From Pseudorasbora parva (Eukaryota > Chordata > Actinopteri > Cypriniformes > Gobionidae): a stretch of DNA of 64,000 bases. The notes under the pieces are model-generated. The model worked only from the letters and a program-made list of their open reading frames with translations, ran no database searches and was not told the origin of the DNA. How positions within the stretch are numbered: position 1 is the stretch's first letter; every line of letters begins with the position of its first letter. A program made the position numbers and the translations under genes. Shown piece after piece: positions 46,838 through 58,914 of this stretch. The stretch is taken from the NCBI RefSeq assembly GCF_024679245.1, contig NC_090191.1, positions 4,014,004 to 4,078,003 on the forward strand, read 5' to 3'.

Positions 46838-48110
46838 ATGTGAAGGCTATCGAGGATGCTCATCTTTTGCCGCATCAGACTGTTATCCTGGATGCACTTG
46901 GTGGCAAACTTCTTTTTAGCTCTGTGGATTTAAAGGGGTACTTCAGCGCTGGGAAGATGAATCTGTATTTAAACTGGGTCATCAATGCAGTAGAAATGTG
47001 AAATTATTTTTGAATTTGGTGTCTTCTAGACTGAGAAAAGACAGAAAATGTATTTTTGTCCCATGGGGATGAAAGACTACAATTCCCAGAATGCTTCGCT
47101 GCCCCGTGAGGCCATTCCCAACGCTACCAACTTCTGTGACTGAGTTAGAGAAGACACTACAATTAAAACCTGAACGTGTCTGTTCAATATAATGAGTGAG
47201 TCACCGCGAGTATCACAGCACTGAGCACTAACTGCAGGAGTGAGAGAAATTAGCTCTCATGATGAGAGCTGAGGTAATCGCAACTACATTCGCGGCATAC
47301 ATTCACAACGCGAGTTCAGTCTGGCGCGTTTCAGTTCATGCCTTTGCAAGCTTAACTTTCATAGAAATGAATTTGAGAAGTTAAAAGACTTAGATTGCTC
47401 ACCATAGCTCCGTTTAAATGATCCTGTCTGCAAGCTGAGCTCTCCCTGCAAGCTGAGTGTAATCTCCCATCCCCCAATGCCGGATTCAAAACATGCGGAA
47501 ATGGCTCCCTCTGCTGGCTGTAGTCTTTAGCCTCTGGGCAAACATTCCTCCTATGATGCAAAAATCGTCATTTTGCATCATAGGAGGAATTTTTCCAGAA
47601 ATAAAATGCATAAATCTCTCGTCTCAGGGAGATATGAGGGGGGAAAGCACAATAATTTGAATATTCTCCAGGGTTTCTACTGATACAAAGCCATATGCTA
47701 ATCGCTGAAGTAACCCTTTAACATCAGGATCCCACTCCGTGTATCTAATCGGCATTCACCCATGGGCTGGTATGAATTTAACCGCCCCCCTTAGGGTCAA
47801 TGTAACAGTCCAGCATCCTTTATCCACATGATGTTCGGCATATTTAGAAATCTCAACTTTTCCAGCCTCCTTTGCTATCTTGATGGTTTGTTGGTTTTCG
47901 GCCGCTCTTGGAAGTGGTGTTTTCACGGTTCAGAGCTAGTGATTTGAAGTTGGCTACAAAAAAGTTTCCATGGATGAAGACGATGGCAGAAATCATTTCT
48001 GCCTTTCAGAAGAAAGACCTGATGAAAGAGGATGGCTCCACGCCTTCACCAAAGAAAATTAGATTATTTCTGGGTATGGTTCTTTACTGCCAGAGCTTCA
48101 TGATAGATAA
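46838..48110 (+). pseudogene. Ty3/gypsy reverse transcriptase fragment, split by a TTAA MITE
   Basis: Left part (46838-46933): AHLLPHQTVILDALGGKLLF and SSVDL, the LDALGG-FSxxDL block of gypsy reverse transcriptase. Right part, after the MITE (47722 on): MFGIFRNLNFSSLLCYLDGL, where the catalytic YLDD reads YLDG. Then LKLATKKFPWMK, MKEDGSTPSPKKIRLFLGMV and LYCQSF, the start of the connection region. The reading frame runs across the insertion if the MITE and one TTAA are removed. Other stops and the lost Asp show that it was already decaying. LTRs not found. Confidence 0.82.
46934..47717 (-). mobile_element. TTAA-flanked MITE family B, copy 3, reversed
   Basis: Begins AGGGGTACTTCAGCGCTGGG and ends TCGCTGAAGTAACCCT with perfect TTAA on both sides (46930-46933, 47718-47721). 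It interrupts a gypsy reverse transcriptase. The internal hairpin at 47544-47590 has perfect 20-bp arms (starting ATTCCTCCTATGATGC) around a 7-base loop. Confidence 0.88.
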
Positions 48111-49960
48111 TAATGTATATGAGTTTTTTTATGTAATCTCCTCTTTGTACAACAATCTAGTTGGTCATCAGTTGAGTGTTTACTCGTGGTTATTTAATGA
48201 TTGATAGAAGAAGTGTAACTCTTTACTAAGAGATTCAAGTACAATGACCATGAACTGACCATGGACCATGTGTTGTTTGTTTAACATTGAACTTTCAGAC
48301 TAATCTGATGGTTTTCATTTGTATGGCCTCAATTCAATTGTTAACTTTGCATTCATTCTTCATTTCTTGACATCACCCTCATCTAGCAATGATATCAAAT
48401 TCACTGAAACTTTATTAACATAAGAAATAGAGGATTTTGTGGATCAACAAACTTTTTACCCAAGAGTTTGATTACAAGCGATGATGCAACTTGTCTGCTC
48501 GCCAGATGTAGAGCCAGTCAGCCTCTATGACCCGCCTGCTCTAGATTTAGGGCATCAACCTACAGGCACATCGATTAACATACATCTACACACACTCGCT
48601 CACGTCTCTATCGGACTTTGAGCCCATGGTAATCAATCATTATTCAAACTGTCACAGAGATGGACAGAAAGACAAACAGAGAAACATTTTATTGAAAAGA
48701 AATGATAGACATCTTCATGTGGACATCTCAGAGTTTTAATAGCAGACTTTTCTCAGTTTGAGAGACATTGTCAAAAAGAACCTCAGGAGAATCCAGCTTA
48801 AGTCTCCATTTTTTCTTCATTTAATCTCACGGCTGCCTAGCAGAAATTTGACCAAGACGTTATGCTACTTAGCATCAGAAAAACTGCATGCTCATGAGTC
48901 AGCTACACACACAGTCAACATTAATGTGATGAAAGTCACGTCGACTAGTCGCTGATTAATGAACAAATAAGCCTGAACCTTGAGCTGAGACTGAATGTGG
49001 GCTGCCTTGTGCAGTTATGGCAAATGATCACAGCGCTGACCAAAAGGTTATTGCTCCAACATAACAGTTTATTTTTATTTGTCTTTGTTATATTTCTCAC
49101 AGATTTCTGCCCATTCTAAATCAGTAGCCCAGTAAAGATTACATCTATATTAACATTAGTGAGAGAGCAATTGCGTATTAATTAAATCCACCTGCCAGCG
49201 TCTCTCTACTAGTAAAGTTGTGGTTTTAAGCCCTATTCGGACAGGACTAGCTTTACAAGGGTAGATAGAGTAAAGTAATTCTACCACTGGACGTCTGTAA
49301 TATTAATGGCCAATTCGCACGGGATAAGAAATCTCAGTAAAACTATCAGAAGTGGGGGGAGTAACTTGATATACACTGCCATCACCTCCATGTTGTTATG
49401 TGCATATTAAACTGCTTCCTGATGTCATGTACGCAAGCAAATATAATCTATATATACGTTATATAAACATTTGGGTCTGGTCAAACTATTTATTTTGTGC
49501 CTCTGGCAAGTGCTTTTCACCTTCTTTTTTTTGCCGAAAATACGTGAGGTTTCCCAGACTTGTCCTAGTATAGAGCCAGAATAGTCTCATTACAGTTTTT
49601 CTCAATTGTTTACACAAATTCTGGTACTTGAGACACAATGACCACAACATGTAACAGGGTCACCAACCCCCTGAACCAATTCTGCTAAACTACAAGCACA
49701 GTTCCTGCTTTGCACTCAAACTGCAGTTCTAAAACACACTTTTTTCAAAACACTACACACAATTCTCTGCTTTTGGCACAACTTTCATGCAGAAAATATC
49801 AAGATCAAAGACCCGTCACACAGGTTTACAATCAGCAATCTGACCTTTAGCATAAAAGGGCAACATGGGGATGCAGCATAGGCATTTTTCTTTTTTTTTA
49901 CTGTAACTGTATACAGTAAATTCTTCTGTTGTTTTCTATGTAGTGTATGTGCAAATTTGT
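48111..49960. other. Stretch without a recognised gene
   Basis: No coding sequence is supported. Bases about 49590-49870 (CAGTTTTTCTCAATTGTTTA, ACACTTTTTTCAAAACACTA) resemble non-autonomous DNA element ends; limits unclear. Confidence 0.4.
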
Positions 49961-50404
49961 GTTGGTTGGGAATGGGATGTACACTGTGTACATTGTTTTT
50001 GCAGGAAAAATAAAATAAATTTTACAGTGTATTTGTGTGTTTTGATAACTGATGATTGATTGTATAAAAACAATATTCTCAAATATTTTACAACACGCTT
50101 ATGTTTGTACTGTCTGTAGTAAGTGTAACACTGAACGAAAGTCATAAGTCATTATGATGAATGGAGAAGTGTTTTACATTGAGCACATCAGTGTTCAGCT
50201 GGTTCTTATAAATGTCTATACTTAAGATGGTTTGTGTGTGTCATTTGAAAACAAAATCCCATTTTGAGAAGAAATAACATTGTTTTGAATGTAACTGTGT
50301 GTTGGGTGGGAATGGGATGTACACTGTGTACATTGTTTTTGCAGGAAACATAAAATAAAATTTTACAGTGTATTTGTGTGTTCTGATAACTGATGATTGA
50401 TTGT
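49961..50404. repeat. Pair of direct repeats, about 103 bp each, 340 bp apart
   Basis: GGGAATGGGATGTACACTGT through TAACTGATGATTGATTGT is present at 49961-50063 and 50301-50404 with few differences. Non-coding. Confidence 0.75.
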
Positions 50405-50639
50405 CGCACAGCAATTCTCAATTCTCTTTCATTTTGAAGGAGAATTGAGGGGTTTTGGCCATTGTGTGTGTTTTTTTGGATTTGTTTGTAGAGTTCTGAG
50501 AATATGAGGCAGGCTTTCAGAAAACTCCAGTGGACAGAAAGTTGCATAGTGCACCTTAATCTTTACCTCATGAATTTTGTGAGAGGTTGAGATACACCGA
50601 GTGACAGAGGGCATGTCTTGACCATTCAAACCCTGAACC

Positions 50640-50930
50640 GAAATGGGTTGTGGAATGTTCTACCACAGGAATGTTCAAGCGTGCGGCCAGGGCCGCATTG
50701 ATAAAACTCCCCTCCACTCCTGAGTCCACTAAAGCCTGGCACGTGTGGGAAAAGGTGGCCCATTGTAGTCTGACCGGTGCAATAACCTCAAGTCTACTGA
50801 CGGCCTCAGGCTTTTACGGGACAGTTGGTAGCAAAGTGTCCACTCGCCCCACAGTAAAGGCATAACCTGTTGCTCCGACGCCGATCCTTCTCCTACCTGG
50901 TCAGCCGGATTCTGCCCACTTGTATGGGTT
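50640..50930 (-). pseudogene. Second Ty3/gypsy gag-pol fragment (zinc knuckle and protease)
   Basis: On the minus strand a CCHC knuckle (CLYCGASGHFATNCPVK, about 50860-50810) is followed by ALVDSGVEGSFINAALAARL (aspartic-protease DSG signature, about 50730-50670). This gypsy lineage differs from the fragment at 32541-33232 (DTG there, DSG here). Frames are broken and flanks carry no LTR that I can recognise. Confidence 0.75.
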
Positions 50931-51519
50931 CAGGATTTTGAAGGGGACTGACCGTGTCTCTGGCGAACTCAACCTCAGAGTAGGAACTTAACTGTCTCTG
51001 CTGATAACGACATTGCATAACAGGGTTCATAGACAACTTTTCCAATTGTCAATGAACCCTATGTTATTTTGCAGACACCACTTAGACAACCAGCCATTGA
51101 GTGATGATAATCTGCTAACTATCTCATCACTCCTTTTAAAAGGGAGGGGACCAGAGCAAAAAAAAATCCACTAGATAAGTGGAATGACAATATATTTTTC
51201 TTGTTTTTTGAAAATAAAATTAAGTAATATTTAATTTTGGCTGTGGGACACAATGATGGCTGATCATTTTGCCTGTTTTAAGCAAAAAGTTGCTTCATTC
51301 ATTAGCCTGAGTTATACCAGAGGGCAGGAGGGCTTCCTTACCCACTGCAACCAGAGATAGCTTGCATCGTCGTCATCACTGAAACCGGGCGGATCGTTGG
51401 GGATTGGGGGGTTACCCGCGAAGACCTCTTTAGGGACCTCAGGATTGGGCTGGTCAGCCCAGATGAGATAAGTCGCGCCCCGGGGGGTCCCTGGTGGTCA
51501 TCATTGCCCCACATCCGAG

Positions 51520-51801
51520 TCATTTAAGCTCACCACACTGGGTCGCAGCAACTTTAAGTTTCTTAGGCAGTACCAGGCAGTGACTGCAGTTCTCTGGATT
51601 TTCCAAGGCCTTTTCCACGTGCTTGAGACCCAAGCAAACCACGCATAATCTGTGAAGGTCCTTAGCGGCGATTAGAACACCACACGCGGTCAGGAAGGCC
51701 TGTGATAAACTATTGCTGGAAGAAGTAGGATTAAGAGAGGAACATACTGGTGGAAAATTCTGTGGCAGGCAGCTATGGAACAGGAAAGACAAGAGTGACA
51801 C
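51520..51801 (-). pseudogene. DIRS-like retrotransposon first-ORF fragment
   Basis: LHRLCVVCLGLKHVEKALEN, then CSHCLVLPKKLK, shows the C-x2-C-x-G...H...C-x2-C pattern seen in the first protein of fish DIRS-type elements. Only about 90 codons remain; no recombinase or reverse transcriptase is nearby. The clade call is tentative. Confidence 0.55.
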
Positions 51802-52135
51802 AGAAAAACTGGAAGAATAGGACTATCATGCCTGGCGGAGGCTGATCTAATGATTTGTCCTCCTGCAGACAAATAAAGTGAGCTGCGCAAATTCAACCGA
51901 GCTGTGTCCTTGCAGAGATCGCGAGAAGCAGATGTCAAATAATGAACAGTAGCTCATACAGGCTATATATGCCCACAGGTATGGGGTGGGGCCTTGCCGG
52001 GCATTGGCTGAGCATTTCGGTCTGTCTTGCCAGACTTGGACATGGAAGCTTTTGCAGACTTCAGGTATGGATGCCCTTACCATTGGTGGATCTCAATCAT
52101 GAGATGATGAAAGAGAACAGTAATTGTTGGTTGTG

Positions 52136-52282
<147 letters not shown>

Positions 52283-52502
52283 CTGTGTACCCATGGGAAA
52301 CTGGACTGCCAATACACAGAATTTCAAGGACATAATGATTCACAGGTGATTCGGTTGTGCTTGCTGGAGTTCACGAACATGAAAAGGCAGACAGATTGCA
52401 TCTGTGCGACCTTGAAAAGGAACTTGGAAACTTTGGGACAGTTATGTCAATAAAAAAGAAAAGAAAAGATTAGAACCTAACTTCAGCGGAAAAAAGCAGG
52501 GG

Positions 52503-52508
52503 TATAAA
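52503..52508 (+). promoter_or_regulatory. TATA box of the inverted coiled-coil gene copy
   Basis: TATAAA, 66 bases before the ATG at 52569, in the same context as the other copy. Confidence 0.7.
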
Positions 52509-52568
52509 AAGAACAAGAGAGGCTGTGGGGATGACAGAGCAAGAGCTGGAGACAAACATCAGTGAAGA

Positions 52569-52865
52569 ATGAAGGGTTTAGTGTGTTTACTGCTGCTGTT
52601 GGAAACCTTTGTGTTTGTCAATGGAGGACTCAATGAGAAAGAGATCAGCCAACAGCTCAGCTCTGAGGACAGAAGACAGACTCCACCTCAAACAGACACT
52701 CTGGGAGATGAAGCTTCAACTGACAGCCAACAATACAGCCATCTGTGCTTACCTGACCCAGCCAACACGTGTATGTGGGGCCCACGTGGATTAAACATGG
52801 GCTACAGGGGTACAGAGTGGGCATGGGCCCAAAATGGGCATCTTATCCGGGGCCCACTTGGGTGA
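52569..52865 (+). pseudogene. Truncated inverted copy of the coiled-coil repeat gene, 5' part only
   Basis: Starts MKGLVCLLLLLETFVFVNGG, the same signal peptide as the gene at 40295-41659, followed by NEKEISQQLSSEDRRQ. Promoter, TATA box and 5' UTR are also shared (about 52340-52568 against 41660-41890). It lacks the short DQQTV insert, and after about residue 60 the similarity ends. The frame then runs into a GC-rich minisatellite (ANTCMWGPRGLNMGYRG) at about 52757. No TEQK repeats or C1q domain follow. The signal peptide is intact, so a short secreted peptide is possible, but a broken duplicate is more likely. Confidence 0.7.
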
Positions 52866-52990
52866 ACCAAGTGTATGTGGGGCCACCAAGTAGGGTGGTG
52901 GTTCACTTGGGTGAACCAAGTAGGTCCCACACGGGCAAACCCAGCTGGGCTCCTCATGTGGGACCTAGTTGGTTCACTAATGGGAAATGA
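52757..52990. repeat. GC-rich minisatellite, left
   Basis: Imperfect repeats built on GGGCCCACTTGGGTGAACCA and GTGTATGTGGGGCC. It may be one end of an element whose other end is the similar array at 54420-54720. Confidence 0.65.
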
Positions 52991-53486
52991 GAACATGGGT
53001 GGAAAATGGGCTATTCAGTGGTCTAATTCATTCACAGTCAAGACAAGTGCAAACACAGTCAATTCCAAAGGTTGATTACATGGGTAGATAGTACACAAAT
53101 ATGCACCCTTGAAAAAAATGTATTGTTATTTTGACACTTGAACACAATTAATGTGACTTTGATCTAATCAAAATTTAAAAATTCCAACACAATAGCAATT
53201 TTATTTGGTTTATTTTGTGATCACAGAGCAGTGCCATACAGGGACCATTTTAGCTTTTATTATAAAAGTGTACACATTAAGTGAAATAATTCCTTTCTTA
53301 AATGTTTAGTTTTGAATAAATCTTTAATAAATTTTATTTAGGCACAGAACCACTAGTTTCCGATTAGTAATGGCTTTAGAATAATGTTCCAAATAAGTTG
53401 GAATGTCTTCTGCAGGGTTAGGTAATACTGAGTCATTGTTAATAGGTTACACCAGATCTTTACTTTATACTTAACACATTTTGTAT

Positions 53487-53620
53487 GTCTCCATCATCAA
53501 TCAGACCTGATTCAACTCATGAGCTCATTAGTAGAGATTTCAAAACCTGGGTGTGTCAGCTACAGTGAGCCGTACAAAATCTGCAGGGCTGGTGGTACGC
53601 CAAGACAGGTTTGAAACCAT
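53487..53620. mobile_element. Diverged copy of the 181-bp hAT MITE
   Basis: Shares CATGAGCTCATTAGTAGAGA-like and CAAGACAGGTTTGAAACC words with the element at 54177-54357; ends are worn. Confidence 0.5.
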
Positions 53621-53765
53621 AACCATGACCGAATTTATTTATTTTGATTTTTTAACAATACATCCACTTGTGATTCTTATTAAGTGGGCACTTAAATCTT
53701 CACCTTAATTCTTTTGCAGTTTGTGTCGTTTCGTTGCCATCTGTTTTTGTCTGACCCTACAGACC

Positions 53766-54059
53766 ATGTCATCAAGATCAACTGGATGTGGGGCACCAAA
53801 AAGCTTTAAATGTGAAAAAGAGAATTTAAAAAAAGTGACACAATGGTTTGGACCAATGGACAAAATGGATTATTTTGAAAAATTTTCAAAGGGCTTTTGG
53901 GCGAGCGATTATGGTGTAGTGAGGAGCTGCACTGTTTTTATCTTTTTGTTTGTGAAATACATAAACTTTAAGTGTACAGATGTATATAAACAATACAAGT
54001 TTTGTCAAATTATGTCTGTCAGGAGCTCTACTTTTTTTTGTGGTACTTTTGTCAAATAA
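53766..54059 (+). CDS. Small unknown reading frame between two minisatellites
   Basis: Not recognised. A possible splice acceptor (CTGACCCTACAG) lies directly before ACC ATG at 53766, giving MSSRSTGCGAPKSFKCEKEN, then KKVTQWFGPMDKMDYFEKFS and KGFWASDYGVV. The second half is hydrophobic and low in information. An AATAAA is at 54055, overlapping the end of the frame. Position between two similar GC-rich minisatellites suggests cargo of a transposon. Coding status is doubtful. Confidence 0.25.
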   Translation: MSSRSTGCGAPKSFKCEKENLKKVTQWFGPMDKMDYFEKFSKGFWASDYGVVRSCTVFIFLFVKYINFKCTDVYKQYKFCQIMSVRSSTFFCGTFVK

Positions 54060-54176
54060 AGTTGTAACTGTAATTTAGTCGTTTTCAAATTATTCTAAAT
54101 AACCCTTGCATGATAAAGTATAGCATGAGCTACGGGTTTCTGTTGATTAACTTAAACACTTTTGTGTAGTTTAGAG

Positions 54177-54357
54177 CAGTGTTTTTCAAACCTGTCCTGG
54201 AGGACCACCAGCCCTGTGTCTCCCTCATTTATCACACCTGATTCATCTCATCAGCTCATTAGTAGAGACTGCAAGAACTAAATTGGTGTGTCGAATAAGG
54301 GAGACATACAAAATTTGCAGGACTGGCGGTCCTGTAGGACAGGTTTGAAAACCACTG
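54177..54357. mobile_element. Short hAT MITE, 181 bp, with 8-bp target duplication
   Basis: Ends CAGTGTTTTTCAAACCTGTC and GACAGGTTTGAAAACCACTG. GTTTAGAG is duplicated at 54169-54176 and 54358-54365. Classic hAT-type CAGTG termini. Confidence 0.92.
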
Positions 54358-54419
54358 GTTTAGAGGATTACATGTAATGTTTACGGGGTTCACTATAAGA
54401 TAACTCATACAGAAACTAT

Positions 54420-54720
54420 GCTAGCCCATCTATGCCCGTTGTAACCCATAAGAGCCCTACATAAAACCTATCTGGGTCCAGTCATTAACCCATATGGGCG
54501 GGTCTAGTCATTAACCCATATGGGCAGACCCATGTAGGCCCCAAATGGGTGCGACCTGGGTTACCCATATGGGCTCAGTATCAACCCATATGGGCAGACC
54601 CCTGTAGGCCCCAAATGGGTGCGACCTGGGTAACCCATATCGGCTTGGTATGAGCCCATCAAGAGACCCATCATTAACCCTTATGGGTAGACCCATGCAG
54701 GCCCCAAATGAAGAGAGAAC
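54420..54720. repeat. GC-rich minisatellite, right
   Basis: Imperfect repeats of ACCCATATGGGCAGACCCAT, GTAGGCCCCAAATGGGTG and CGACCTGGGT; the main period near 54520-54650 is about 73 bp. Confidence 0.7.
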
Positions 54721-55232
54721 GAACAGACACTGTGCCTGACACAAGAGCTGCAACAGACGAGGTGTAACGCTAATCTGCTGCTCCAATCCAGATTACTTGC
54801 TTTGAAGTACAACAGAAACATTAACTCAACATTTATGAGTACTTCAGTTAATGATTGTCTTTTATGGTTTATTAAAGGGGCAGCTCCTAACCACCTGACC
54901 TCCAGCTGCTTCCTTCTTCTCCTTCATTCTGTGAAACCGTATCAGCAGTAACTCCTATGACTTCACACTTATATCAGCTCATCTCAGAAGAGTGACTGAA
55001 CTATAGAGCAAAGTGCGCTGAACCAACCGAAGAGAAGACTTTTTACCGGTAAAACAACAAATTATACACTTACACTGACCTATATGACTACCTTTATACC
55101 GATGTCTATATTCGTGTTATGTCTGTAATTTATTTATATATTTAGTCATTTTAATAATGATTGAATTTCTTCTATATTGGTTGGTAAAGCGCTTTTGTAA
55201 GTGTCTTTGAAAAAGAGCATCTGCTAAATGTC
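54721..55232. other. Stretch without a gene
   Basis: It ends with AAAAAGAGCATCTGCTAAAT, a tail seen in fish SINE/LINE families, just before the TTAA element. Confidence 0.4.
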
Positions 55233-55236
55233 TTAA

Positions 55237-56299
55237 AGGTGTCATGAACTGTTTTTTTTAAAAAAATGTATACCGTTGTCTGAGGTCAACTAAATGACGT
55301 GGTTTTTACATTCAAAAACATAATAACTAATAAGTAATAGGCTATTTTCTACACCGGTTTTGAGGCTCTCTCCTGAACGCTAGGTTTTGATGGGCATGCC
55401 GCACTGGAGACTTGGAAGTAAACGCCCACGGCTAGGATTGGAGAAGATTTGCATATTTAATGAGCTTCAGCTCCGCTGTCAGTTCACATGAGGGAAGGAT
55501 TGATTTGAAAGCGGCAACTGGAATTATTCAAGTACGTTATTAGCAAACAAACACTGAATTATTTCTAATCCACCCACGATTGATTGAAACATTATTTTTG
55601 TATTACTTGGCCCGCCCAATCGATGGATATAAGTGCGAACACACACACACACACACACACACACAGATCAAGAAAGGAATATTATTTCACTATTTGAGAT
55701 TCACCGGCCTGCCGACAGGCTTACATTTTGGTAGCCTGTCTGGAAAACACACAGCCCCGGGACTACTATTACATATAAAAAAGATGTTTTACTCACATAA
55801 GTGTGTAGCACCACTCCTGTCGGATCCATTATAGAAGGCACAGCCTTGTGTTTTAATCTCAATATGTCTGCAAATCCAGCATCGACCTGAGACTTGTTTA
55901 CAAATGATTCCGCAGTGAAATGAAGCGAACACACATGAGCTGGAACTTCATTAAAAATAAATCCAGTATCACACATTCCTAATATTATGATCTAAAGGAA
56001 GCTTATGCAGCGACTGTGTTCTTCCACAATATCTTGCTATCTTCTTCAGGATGTTTGTTGCTGCTGGCTAGCGTGATCCAATGAGTCAGTGGGTGGGACT
56101 ACTGAATTACACGTGCTTATTATTCTGTAAAGGCGTGTTTCGACACAAGATCGTTTTCTGGGCCTGGTGTCTATAAAAGCTTTTCTTTGACTAACAAGGA
56201 CGTTGTCATCTCTGAAACTTACAGGATATTCTTATATTACCATGACCTTTCATATATCAAAAGCTCAAGGGAAAGTTGATTTCTCAATTCATCACCCCT
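55237..56299 (-). mobile_element. Kolobok-like TTAA element with THAP exon, copy 2, reversed
   Basis: Starts AGGTGTCATGAACTG and ends ATTCATCACCCCT, with TTAA on both sides (55233-55236, 56300-56303). It matches copy 1 (29020-31339) without the nested hAT. THAP-coding remnants are on the minus strand at about 55800-56060. Confidence 0.82.
55795..56060 (-). pseudogene. THAP-domain remnant, copy 2
   Basis: The minus strand reads GFIFNEVPAHVCSLHFTAES, then FVNKSQVDAGF and ADILRLKHKAVPSI. Here the THAP zinc ligands C-x2-H (CSLHF) are kept, unlike copy 1. The start codon region is altered (ATC in place of ATG) and part of the N-terminal Cys pair segment is deleted, so it cannot be translated as in copy 1. 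Coding continues further (KHKAVPSIMDPTG) than in copy 1 before the GTGAGT-type donor. Confidence 0.7.
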
Positions 56300-56581
56300 T
56301 TAAATGTGAATGATGAGAGTCAGTTTGTTATTTAGCATATTCTCTGTTTTCAAGGTCTAATAGAGTTATTCTAGTTGATGACAATAACTTAACCACTGGT
56401 AATGACTACTATTGACTACTGCATTCATAGTGTTTTCAACCTGTGAAGACAACATTTATAATAATATATATAACGAATATTATATATTAAGTTTGTTTAC
56501 ATAGGAAATTTTGTTTATATTCATATCTAGTCTTGATTTACTATGATTTTGTACAGATCAATTTCAGATTCATAGTCAAGA

Positions 56582-58914
56582 ATGTCCCACACTGTCATAC
56601 CCGTGAACTCTTCAACGGTTGTCATCCAGTTTCAACCACCAACTCAAACAGCAGCTGGAACTGGGACAAATGATCCTGTTTATGGACAACAGCCAGCTGG
56701 AGTTTCACCTCTTCACGGACTTCAGCTGTTTCTGAAAGGACAACCAAAAGCACTTGGGGTGAGAAATTATGCATACACCCAAATCATTGATTTTTATGTG
56801 TCTATGTCAGTGTGAGGTTAGGAAACTACAATAATACATTCTATATATATATAAAAACAACTTAATGCCTTGGTGACAATGCTGGAAGATTATATAACAT
56901 TCATCATTAGGTTTACCAATTACAGAGTAAAACTTTATAAAAAACTTTATAGCGTATCGGTCAGAGAAAAGAATGTGAAGTACAGGACAACTTTTGCTCA
57001 TTCGCAAATCAGTGTGTGAATTCATACAATGAGAGTATCTAGATATTTTAGTAGTACAATAATAAATGCAAAACTACAGCTGTTATAAATCTATATTGTT
57101 CATGTTATACTGGTCACCAAAATAATTATAATTTTTACTTGTTTTATAAAACCCTCTCTTGTCCCTCACAGACTGTCCAGATAATGATTGGTCTGTTGAT
57201 TCTCCTGTTGGGAATCGTGTCCACAGTTAATGCAGAATCCATCTTTGTCTTTAGCGGTATTCCTTACTGGGGATCTCTCATCGTAAGAAACAATTATACA
57301 ATCAAGTGTTGTGTCTTTTATAACACAAGTTACATATTCCAGCAGAAGTCTTGATTTGTGTCTTTCTCTGTGTTCTCAGTACATTATCGCTGGCTCACTC
57401 TGCATTGCTGCAGAAAACAAACTCAATTCACCGTCCAGTTTGTGTTTGGTATGTACACAATACTTGTTATTTTAGGGGTCCAAGCACCATATTGTGTTCG
57501 TATTGATTTCTTCTTCTTCTTCTTCTTCTTCCTTTTGTTTTTCTGCCATAAAAGTGTAATAATAATTGATCTGAACTAAAACTTGAAAGTGTCACGATCC
57601 TGGTGGTGTGCCTTTTGTATGGTCTTTTATGTTTGTTTCTACGTTCAGTTCCTGTTTCCCTTTCTTGCTTACCATTAGTGATGTTCGGTTCTTGAACAAA
57701 TCTTTCTTTTGAGCCGGTTCATAGGAAGTAACCAGTTGAACCGATTCATTAATCGAACTTTAGTTCCGGTTTGATTACGCAAGACACACGCTGAAGTAGC
57801 ACGTCCGACTCATAAAGAACCGAATGAGCCGGTTCAACCAGCAGCTGAAGTTTGCGGAGGATTACTGGAGTTTGATGAGTGAGTTGGCGATGCAAGCCTG
57901 TGCCACGTACTGGAAATATGCTTATTATGACTTCTGTTATTAAATAACATTTGGTTAAAACCTGCAAAAACTGTCAAGAGCTGTAAATAAATATTACTAT
58001 AGTTTGTGCATTCAGATGATTTTTTGTTGTTGTTATGCAAAACACAGGAGTTTAAATGACTGGTTAATTATATACTTTAGACATGTAGAACATGGTAGCC
58101 AATCCAATTTCAGCGACTACTAACGTGAATGGCCCACCTTTATGAAAATTGACATACTTGTACATACATAGTGTGAAAACGAGTATGTGTACCAAATTTT
58201 GAGGGGGAAAGAAGTGTAACCTTTTGAGCTGATATTGTATTTATTAATGTGTTGACATTACAGTTGAAGCCCAGTGGTTCCCACAAATACACTGTTTAAA
58301 AGGGTTAGAAGGCCACATATATTATACAATAAACAATACAAATAAAAAGGACTTACTTCTGGACACCGAAAAGTGATAACTCAATAACCACATATATTTT
58401 AGGATTGCATCTTAGGATAATAAAAAATTATTATTATTATTAAAAATTATAGATTTATTTATATAAATATGTTAAATAATATATTTGTTTTGGTGAGGAT
58501 TTCTAGTTTAGCTGTAACCTAAACTATCAGTGAAGTGCTTTTTATTTTTTTGAAAAGATAAATTTCAATCATATCCCTTAATCATCCACATGAGCCATTA
58601 GTGCTTGGACCCTGAGGAATGCTGCATGCTGTAATATTTTATTTATTTATTGTGTCAAATAGTGTATTTTTTTATCACACTCCATATACCTTTCAATCTA
58701 TGTTAACAAGCAAATGTTCTTCCTAATTTATTAATCTATTTTATGTTGTTTTTTCCACCTATAGGTGAAAGGTTCACTTGGAATGAACATTATCTGCGCT
58801 ATAATTGCAGGCACTTCCATTATTATACTTTCAGTGGATCTGTTTGTAAGGCTATTAAACATGTACAGTTACTGCGACGATTATAATTGTTCACGAGTTT
58901 GTGTGCCCATATAA
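56582..58914 (+). CDS. MS4A family membrane protein, lacking the fourth membrane segment
   Basis: Four-exon model: 56582-56758, 57172-57282, 57380-57448 and 58765-58914, all GT-AG and phase 0, 168 residues. N-terminus [20 protein letters not shown], then a conserved [16 protein letters not shown] just before TM1 ([20 protein letters not shown]). TM2 is [20 protein letters not shown], and TM3 [20 protein letters not shown]. This is the CD20-like tetraspan pattern of fish MS4A genes. Family members are normally about 220-250 residues with a fourth TM and a cytoplasmic tail. Here the frame runs from YSYCDDYNC straight into SRVCVPI and a stop, inside a 114-bp direct repeat; no TM4 exon is visible before the 3-kb satellite. 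Probably a 3'-truncated copy. Alternatively a missed donor inside exon 4 leads to an exon outside the window. Confidence 0.85.
57449..58764. other. MS4A intron 3 contents
   Basis: Holds a (TTC)n tract (57511-57533) and, from about 57676, a sequence starting TAGTGATGTTCGGTTCTTGA and rich in GAGCCGGTTCA words that resembles a hAT MITE; otherwise AT-rich DNA. Confidence 0.45.
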
